From Rhea pennata (taxonomy: Eukaryota > Chordata > Aves > Rheiformes > Rheidae), in assembly GCF_028389875.1 (NCBI RefSeq), contig NC_084687.1, forward strand, positions 5,926,157 to 5,990,156: DNA of 64,000 bases, in the 5' to 3' direction. The position numbers and the translations under genes were made by a program. Below are positions 13,101 through 23,000 of this stretch, piece by piece (position 1 is the stretch's first letter; each line of letters starts with the position of its first letter). The notes below the pieces were generated by a model that had not been told where the DNA came from, did no database searches, and saw only the letters and a list, made by a program, of their open reading frames with translations.

Positions 13101-16100
13101 GGAGGAAGCATCTGGTTCCCATTCAACCCCCTCGGAGCCATGGTGTTCATATAGTTGTTAGTTATTGCCCGTCGGGTGCTCTTCTGCAAAGCTGGTGAGA
13201 AGCAAAGAGAAGCCTCCAGCCTTAGCTGGTTCGTCGGGGAATGGCGCGTGCTGCGTTCGTAATGACGTTGCGCCTCCGCTAGTCCGTCTCCCCTCTGCGG
13301 GGACCTTGCAGTGGCACCCGGTGCACGGGCGGCCGGAGCTCGGAGCCGCTTTTGGGCGCCCTCGTCCCGCGCTGCGCAGCAGTTGCTTGGGTTGGCTGGA
13401 AGGGCTCAAGCAGCGAGGAGGCACCAAGGGTAGGGCAAGGTGCACCGCTCGCTACCGAAGCGCGGGGCTGGGGCGCAGGCATCTTCAAAACGCTGCCTTC
13501 GAGCCTGGCACTGTGCCGCGTCGGTGCATCCGGCTGAGCGAGTCGGCGCTGCGCGCCGGAGCCGTCTGTCCGAACCTGGAGCCCTGCGCAGCGGCCGGGC
13601 GGGCGGTTGGAGCTGCGGGAAGGAGCTCGCTGGCCGGGGGGGCCCCGCTTGCTCTCCTGCCCCGGCGCTCCGGGGGGCTCCCGCGGCCTGGCGCGCTTCC
13701 TGACGGCGTCCCGGGCTCGCGCGGCGAGGGGCTGCTCTGCGGCAAGGGCAGGTTTGTTGGTGCAAGGTGCCGTTGGAGGCACGGGCGGGAGGAGACGTGC
13801 TCTTCCTTCATCTGCGCGTGTTCAGAGCCGTGGAGTTGGCGCAGGCGACGTGACCTCGCAGTCTGAGTGAAACTTTAGCCCTCAGTGCTGACTTCCTCCT
13901 GGGACCTCCGTTTGGCTTCCAGTTCTTCTGTAAACTTTATTAAGTAGCATAAAGCTTTGCAAAAGACGGGGAGGGTTGATTCCTGAGGCACTGACTCAGG
14001 AGATGGTGAGGAAACTGCTCGTTTGTCATGTGGATTAAGCATAAGGAGACACTGGAATTAGTCAGACTTTCCCCCCTCCTCTCTTTTTAAATAAGAGTGG
14101 AGTAAAATGTATTTACGCAATAACAAGGGTTTTAAAAGGGAGAACACCGCACATCACCTATCGCTTACTTTAACCATTGCAAGGCCAAAAAGACTGATCA
14201 GGTTAGCAGTGCCTGGAGAGAAGTCAAGATCGCCTCGAAGGCGAGCTGGAGGCGGCCGTGCCCAGGGCAGCCCCTCGCCGCTGTATTCCGTCACCGGAGC
14301 GAGCCTCTGCGGCAGAAACGCTCCGGCTTCAGCAGCAGCGTCTGGCAAGATGAAGAGTGAGCTCTCCCCCCCCCCCCCCCCGCCCCCCTTTTTTTGTCTT
14401 TTCAGTTTTTTCTTTAACGTGAGCAGTAAGGGCAGGCGAGCCTTCGTTGCCAGCTGGCGGCCAGGCCAGGAGCTCCTTGAGCGTGGCCAGGAGCTCTGCT
14501 CCGGTTCCCTTTCGCTGCGTGTCTTGAGGGAGCTGCTCACGTGGCTGCTTACCAAAACACACCCTCCGCGTGCCACTCACTGTCTACGGATGCTTTCGAG
14601 GCTTTTCTTTATGCAAAACATTAGTGCGTGCTCTTGGTGTTCAAGGTGCTCTGTAAATAAAGATTCCAGTCGATTAATCTGGTTATGGGAGTCGCTCAGT
14701 GAAATGAACTGGACAATCTAAGACTGCGATAAAAGGGAAAGAGGGAGACAACGAACTTGGAGCTGGAAATGTCATTATGATTTGAGAAATAATTTCCCCC
14801 AGGAAGTGGCAGCTATCTCATCAGTTGTGTAATGAGCTAATTGGAGCGCTGGAGGATACATCTGGGGGAATAGTCCTGGCATGGCAGAGATGAGCTAGGC
14901 CCGGCATGCCACGGCGAGCTCTGACTTTTGGAAGCCTCTGGAGGTCTGGATTGTAAGATCTGACATTGGACTTTCCTGTATAAATTTCCTGCTAGTGCAC
15001 GGAGGATGACAAAGTTGTTCTGCCTGCTCAGGCAAATCAAGGGATTAGCTTGATTTTTAAACACACACACTTAGGTGCCTGCAAATGCATCCACGAAGGT
15101 TCTGGCACAGCAGAACCTAGCTATGGACATCCTGCATGAATGTTCGTAGCTGAGTTACCTTTGAGCTTTGTAAATCAGGAAACTGAGTTTCAGCCAGTAT
15201 AAAGCACTGTCTGTGTTTCCTTCTGTTGCAGTGAAAGTCCCCACGGAGAGAGAGCCTCAACAGAAGACTCGGTTCAGGATGTTACAGCTGAACACCACAC
15301 CAGTGATGATGGTATGCAAAGTCTATTAACCTCCTTCGTTAAGGTATCCTGGTGCTGGGGTGATAGAGAATTAAGTGCCTTGCAGTTTAAATCCAAAGTT
15401 AAATCCAAAATAAAGTTTAAATCACAGTAGCCGTTTGAAACACCGCATACAGCATTTGATGCTGAAAAATAAAAGGTATGGGATCAGCAGGAATTTTTAG
15501 AAGTTGCCTATCTATTTTTAAAGTATCTCTTTTTCTAACAGTACCTCATCTTAGCAGCAGGCCTGCCTGGGCACACTGCATGCTTATAAGACTGAGCTCA
15601 TCTGTACCTTAGCAGGATCTTAAGAGTTGGAAATCATGAGCTAAGTGTAGAGCCAAAGGCTAGATGTGTTTCAGCGTGCTCTGCTGCTCCCCTCTGCATG
15701 TGACAGGCATCTCCCCTTTCAGTAGTTTTGGCAAGGGAATTGAGTGCCTTAACCTCTAACAGTTCTGTTTTAAGGAATCAAAATAAAATAAACTGTTTAC
15801 TATCTGCTTGGAGCCAGGCTTTAGGGTAGAGCATCTTGGTGGCGTCTCTCCTTGATAGTTTTGGTTCCCTTCTGGGAGAACTCATTACTTTTTTGTGATC
15901 TGATTAATAAAAAGAGGTGCCTGGAATTTTACCACTGAGTTGCCTGTATTTAACATCTATGAGAATTTCCTGATATTTCCTAAGGAAAAGGTAACACCAC
16001 AGCCTTGGAGTGTCTATTGGTAAAGTTTCCAAATCCTCTTTCAGCAATGAGGAACAGCTGCATGCGAGTCCCATCCAGCATAGAGGAAAAGATTACATTA

Positions 16101-19100
16101 GTGACGTGAGACAGCAATCCCCAGAATGCTGACCAGCACATGAAACACGCTGGCCAAAACAGAGCAGCGTATATTTTGTTCTTGCTTTTTGGCCTCTTGC
16201 AATTGTGGTAGAATCTGCCTTGATGGTTGCACTTATGATGTTCTCAGGTGGACAGGTGGGAAGACGGTGGCATTCCCTTCCAGTTAGGGAGCATGCTTTT
16301 TGAGCTGATCTTCAGTAATTTACCCGATAGCCTTGTCTTGTGCTGCTGTGCTGCTGCTTGCTCACTCTGCTTCAGCGGTTGCCTAACAGACCTTTCCCAT
16401 GGCATTGCTGTGCTCCTGCTGGCTTAATGATGTTCACGCACCAATAACAAAGTAAACAATGTCGAGCACGGCTAGAAATGCTGCAAAATCAGTTCTCCCT
16501 CAGCAAGGTCAATCACTGTTGCAGGGACTTCTCACCAAGGTTGCTGGGAGAACACATGAAGAATATGGAAATGAAACCTTATGAGTTTGGTATCTCTTTT
16601 TGAAGAGATTGTTCTTTCTGAAAAGTTCTAGTTTCTAAAAATGTGTGAAAACATGTCCTTTTGAGTTTGTAGTTAGAGGAGTAATCTTAATGCTCCAATT
16701 AAAGTCTAATTCTTCCCACATCTGTAAAGTGTGGGACTGAAATCTGCAGGCTGAAACACCAGGGTACTTGCACTTTGTCTGAATGGGATTTCTAAATAGC
16801 TTATACAGCAAGAGGGCACGATGATGGGAAAATGAGCAATTAGAGATTAGAGAAGGACACTGTTTTACAGCCCCTGGAACTGATTGCGTAGGGCCTCTAT
16901 GCAAGGTAACATATGTAGGCTTTTTGGATGGAGTCCTACAACCTACACAGAATATTCCAGTGTGAAATAGCGAGAGCTCGGCACTGAAGCCGAGAAGAGA
17001 ATTGGCCTCTATCTCTTCTGAGAGATCAGCAAGGTTTTGTTAACTAGTCTCTCACACACTCGTTACCAATTTTTGCAGTGTTACACCTTGGCTCAGTTGT
17101 CAGAAGTGCTGCACACACCTTTCTGACTCATGTTCTCTCTCAGGATTTGGGACTGAAATTCTTAGTTTTTTTTCCTCACTTCTTCACTCTTTAGATATGA
17201 GCGGGGACTTGCTCCTTTAGCTCTTCCACAATGCTGGAACTGGTCAAAGTAAAGCCTGTGTTACCGGGCACCTTTGCTGAGACAGACAGGATTAACGGGC
17301 TGGGGAAATATGATAAGCTGTTCAAATCTGCGGATGTGTTTTGAACAGTGGGAGAACGTGCCATATTGCTAACCCTACTTTTAGTAAAATTCTTAAAGAA
17401 TAATCTTTTCCAGCTACATTACTGAATCTGAGTTGATTTTTGGCTATCAAGTGAAATAAATCTGGTGTGTTACTTATTTGGTGGTGTCTGAGAGCTCAAA
17501 CCCACCTTGCATTCTCGACCTGGCAGAGCCGTAGCAATGCCTTTCCCTCTCCAGAGAAGAGCCTGCTGGCCCAGGCTCGTCTTTATGGAGCAGAGGGGCG
17601 CAGGAATTGGTCCTGAGGTGAGGGGTTTTTTGCAGAGCTTCTGTGACTTTCAACCTTGCTGGATGAGTGATTGAACATTCAATTTTGAGACAGGCACACG
17701 AGCTCGATAAATACTGGAAGGCAAGCATGTAGTATGCTCATTAAATTACGTGTATGGGTGGAAAGATTTTAAACTGCTTCTTTCCTGCACAGATTCCCAG
17801 ACTGGCAGGGATCATTGTTTGGCTCGGTCTTATTGGTCTTTATTCTCACAGCTTTCTTCTGTGATCAGGAATGTAGTAGGAAAAAGCTACTGGAAATTAG
17901 AGTCTAAAATCACTTATCTGGGTAAAAGCCAGAGTCCTAAAAGGCAAATTGGAAACATAAGAAACCTGAGTGCACCACTTATTTGGAATAATAAACATTT
18001 CTTAATGAAACAGATGAGATTTGCAAAATCCTATTCCCTCCCCCTTCATAAATAAAGGGGCAACCCCAGAAACAGCATTACCATTTTTTTAGTTATGAAG
18101 AAGTTAGCTCCAGAAACAAAATAAGAAAGAGGGAAGAAGGGAGCCAGGAGCCAAAAACCAGATAACCACGGGCTTGTGGGAGTCTGAAGCGAGGCAGCTA
18201 TCGCAAGGTGAGAACCGAGGCCAGGCTTCTCTCACCCTTGCAAACATCGTGCTGGCCGCCGAGGGCTGGTGCCGGGCTTCGTGCGAGGCTGACCGTAGAC
18301 GGACGTGAAGGGCAGGGTTTGATAGAATTCGGTGCTCTCTGGTTTTGTAACGGAGAAAGCCGTTGCTGGGGGGAATCCGGCAGGTCCTGGGGCCAACCGG
18401 CCTTAGCTCTCGGTCCGTTCGTGCTGCCGATGTTAATCGCGGCTCCTTGCTGGATAACGCTTCCGCGCCGCGGTGTCAGAGCGGCTGTGATTAGATTGTG
18501 GTAGTGCAGCAGCTGCTGGCTCGGGTGGATTTACACCGTGTATTTGCACAAGCCCCGCTACTACCTTGCCTGCCTAGGGTCAGCCTTGGGAGACCTCATT
18601 CTTGATCGTGCACTCTCCCAAGGAATGATTTTGAAAGCTTGTGGCTCCTGTTTGGCCTTCAGATCCCTTCCGGATAGCTCTTGCGCTGTAGGAGCTTTCC
18701 CTAATGCTGATGCAGATCTAAGGGCAAAACAGGATATCTTTCGTTGTTGAGGAACAGGAACCAAGACAGTCCCGTGTTTCCATGGAGCGCTTCGCTGTGT
18801 TACAAAGCTCCTGTACAGCGATCAGCGAGCTGAAGTCTGCTGGGGCCGCGTGGCTGAGCTCGTCTCCAGCCCCCTGCTTCCAGCCTTGCGTTGGGAGCTG
18901 GCTTAGCACATCTTTGGGCTCCACCAGTGACAGGATTTTAAAGTCTTAAAATGACCAATATGAAATTCATACTGATTTTCCCGGCTTTTGCCTGCGCCGC
19001 CGTCCGCTCTGCAGCGCGGGTGCCGTCAGCGCCCGGGCCGGGCTCGGCCGCGCGCCGGAGCTCCGCGCCGCGGTCCGCGCTGCTGTCGGGCGGTTTTGCC

Positions 19101-19976
19101 AGCCTCATCGACAGCTCCCCGAGCAGTTCAGCCTCCCGCGGCGCCCGAGGCCAGGCTCCTGGGGCAGGTGGACCTCCCTTCTGAACAAGGAGTTATTTCT
19201 GAAGCAGCTTGGAAGCGGAGGGTGTTTGCCTCCCTGAATGCTAATAGCAATTCCAGCTTGCCTGTTCAGGAGCTTTAGTTTAGCTACCTGTAAGAAAGCC
19301 TGCCATGGACAGAGGCTGTCCGTGACATACCTGATTGCTACCTGGCTTTTAGATATTGTGATTTTTAAGGATATATTAATTTTCTCATTGCCGTTTCTAT
19401 TTTTGTATGCTAGAAATTCTGTCGAAGGGTTTTTGACTTAGAAAATTTGAATGTGTCCATGCCATAGAGATGAGATAAATGCTGAAACTGCAACATCCTC
19501 CTACTATAGGGACTCTGAATCTTAGCGCTTCACCCCTCTGCTGCCTTCGTCCCCTGCTCCATGTTCTCTTCCTGAACTCTTCTGTGCTAGGTTTAAACTG
19601 TTACATGCTTACTGAGCCCAAGCATTTAGTGAATTATTGTTTATTCCCTTCTATCTCCTAGAGTGTGAGCCCATAGAAGCAATAGCGAAGTTCGACTACA
19701 TTGGCAGGACTGCACGAGAGCTGTCCTTTAAAAAGGGAGCTTCTCTCTTGCTCTATCAGCGGGCCTCAGATGACTGGTGGGAGGGACGCCACAATGGAAT
19801 TGACGGCCTTATTCCTCATCAGTATATCGTCGTTCAAGACACGTATGTTACCTTTTGAGTCCATCTGCAAGATGGCTTGCTTAAAAATCAGGCGTGGAGT
19901 GGAGTATTTGCGTCAGGATGCTGACACCATGTGGGGCAACTTCATCATTCAACCTTCCCTTCAAGAAGGGAATCTT

Positions 19977-20008
<32 letters not shown>

Positions 20009-23000
20009 TAGAGCTCCACAAAAGCATAGGCGTCCACTTATGTGAAAGTCGAAAGTTTCGGTATGTTTGTAATACCAAAATAGTCCTGGGGCTGCCAGCC
20101 TGAAAAGGGGGCAGAGCTGGGACCTCCAAGTTGCTTACATAAATCAGCTCTATAATTTAAAAGATATATACTGATTATTAAGAAAAAGATGTTTAGCATA
20201 GTGTTTTTATATGCTTTCATACATGGTGCTGTATGTAAAATTCAGTGCTGCTGGCACTGTTTTGGTTGTGATTTCCTTCCCTCCTCCTTCCTAGTGAGGA
20301 TGGTATCTCTGAAAGATCCAGTCCGAAGTCTGAAATAGAAATAAATTCTGAGCCACCGGAAGAAAAAGTGACTGCCAGAGCTGGTGCCAGTTGCCCAAGT
20401 GGGGGTCACGTCGCAGATATTTACCTTGCAAACATCAACAAGTAAGAACAGCCTTGCATTATTTTTACCTAATTATAAAGATCTTGGTGATGAGTCCAGT
20501 AAAATATTTTGTTTCCTGAGAGAGGTTAACAAATGAGCACTGCCACCATTTTTCTTCGCTTATGCCTCTTCTAACCTGCTTGCATTTTGTTGTCCTTCTC
20601 CCTTTTTCACCAGTGTGGCCAGTGTTGATTTAAAATCCCACTGGCTTCTCCTCCTATACCTAAGGTGCCAACTGTCCCAGTTTTCCCAAACATACTTTTT
20701 TATCTTAAACAACAACAACAAAAAAAAATACTGAGAAAGAGGGAGATTGTGGAATGAGTTCTCATAATCATGTGTTTCCATTCCTTATTATGTTTGTGAT
20801 TTGTTATGTCTTGTTTACATTTAACGTGGTTTGCTTTATGGGACAGGGACAGTCTTCAGAAATTAGTATCACATTTTGTGTTAAATGACATAGCTTAAAT
20901 CCCACCATCTGATACTGCCTTTAACATTTTTCATTTCTCCAGCACTTTTCACCTTAAGCAGATTACTAACCATATGCTTGCAGTGAAACAACACATCTCC
21001 CAATTTTATTAACCTGCTGAATGAGAAATTGTTGCCTTAGCTGACAGTCAGCCTGATTAAGAAATCAGGGGAACTAAGCTAACAAGAGACTAAATTTCTT
21101 GATCTCTTATTTTAGAGCAGACAGTATCCTAAATCTTTCTGATTATTTCCTTACTATGAAAAAAGCTTTCTTTGTGCGCTGAAGATATTAATTGGCTTTA
21201 TAGGAGTGGACATTTTAAACTTTCAGTTAACTTAACAGACTTCAGTCAGTAAAAGCAGTAATAGAAATGCATTTCTTTTGAAAAGATTTAGAACAGCTAG
21301 TGTCCTGCCTGGAGCCTGGTCCTCAGGCTGTGGGAGTCAGCCGAGTTCTGCTGATAAGCAGGTCAGCAGAGCTTCGCCCATCAGTTTGGGATCTGATCCT
21401 TCTTTTATGATATTTATTGTATGAGCCATTCAAGTATGTTGTTCTGTCAGTTATGAAGAATTTATATAATGAACAGACTTATGCTGGAGCCTCTCCATCT
21501 ACTGTTTGGTCGTGTGTTGTATGTAGTGTTTGTAGGAAGTCTGGCTAATGTCCACTCCATTTTTTTCCCTTTACTAGGGAAACTGATACTTAGCAATAGT
21601 AGCATAAGACTCATTTTGTTGTTTTTTCTTTAGGAATGAATCTTCTGACCTATGTGTGAACAGACTTGAGCAAAATTAAATCAGATGGTTTCGCAATGAC
21701 AGTTGTGCCACCCACTGAATTATTATTTGGATGCCAAAATCCTACTGGAGTTAACACTTTCTTGCAGCTATTCCTGGGGCTGGTGCTATATAAAAATGGA
21801 TCCTTCCCTGTATAATGGATGCCAAGCTTCAGACCTATGGCATAAAGTATTCTTGCTACAATGGCCTTTATATAATTTGAATGGAATCATGCTGTCAGAC
21901 CACATGCTGCTGGGGTAGAAAGTAAATTGTTTGGATCAGCTCATCCATTTGATGTCATCTTTTGGTGTATCTGTAGCCCTAATAGATAATGCCTCATGGT
22001 CTTACTAAAGCACTGGTAAAGATGTCTCTCTTACCACCAGCACATTTTGGAAATGGTTCTTAACCCCAAACTATCTATGGGGTTCTTTGCTTGCCAATCT
22101 CTGAAAATAATAACTTGATGCCTTGGTCCAGGAGCTTAGTAGACTTATACTGTGTCCTCCAGTCAAAAATTGTAGCTCTGCTCTTCTAATGTAATAAAAA
22201 CACATCATCAAAACCTGTTGATGGCACAGAGGGTTTTTTTTTGTTCAAATATAAAATCTTTGCTTCATGACCAACTCAATTACTTTCCATCCAAGTTTTC
22301 TGTTTTTGCTATGAATGTGCACAGCTGCCAGAAAATCAGTCTTGTTATTAGAAGTGTTAAAACGCAATGATTCACTGTTTCACAATGACTCTCTAAAGGC
22401 CTGGGTGTATTTATAATCTGGGTATCTGTATGTCTCTTCCCATTGTCTTCTGTGTTGTCTTGGGGGGATATCTTCAAATTACAGCCCATCATGTATTCCT
22501 GCTTGTATTGACTTGTTTTGCTTTTGTGACTGAAGGCAAAGAAAGAAACCAGAGTCAGGCAGCATCAGAAGAGCCTTTCGTCAAAGTGACAGCCATGGAC
22601 TAGGTAGTTCAATGGCAGAACCAGCCTCCCCAGGAGCCATAGCCGGTTCCAGACCCTCATCTCAGCCCATTATGAGCCAAAGTCTTCCCAAGGAGATTCC
22701 AGATAAATGTTCCATCAGTGGCCACGGCAGTCTCAATTCTATCAGCCGACACTCGTCGCTGAAGAACAGGATAGACAGTCCACAGATCCGGAAAACTGTG
22801 ACAGCAGGGAGGTCAAAGAGCTTCAACAACCACCGGCCCATGGACCCTGAAGTTATTGCACAGGTAAAAAGGAGTATCCTACCTTAAGGATTGCTTGAGC
22901 TTACTTAAAGGATATTGGATACAATGAAATGTTTTAATGCAAAGTCTGAATTAATCGTATAACTTGTATCCCATTCTTTCTAGCCATGCAGTATTAATTT

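Larger units (their letters stand above)
11796..15231 (+). other. SRGAP2: SRGAP2 intron with internal CpG island
   Basis: Contains a TC-rich microsatellite at 12147-12200, a CpG island at about 13150-13870, a second GC-rich patch at 14210-14600 with a 16-base C run, and otherwise AT-rich sequence. Confidence 0.75.

Noticed and set aside
13165..13866. 233-codon open frame in the SRGAP2 intron
   Set aside because: Coincides with the CpG island, and frames on both strands are equally open. No protein-like motif.
19843..20007. Processed retroposon ending in A27
   Set aside because: No target-site duplication or recognisable source sequence before the A run. A simple repeat explains it.
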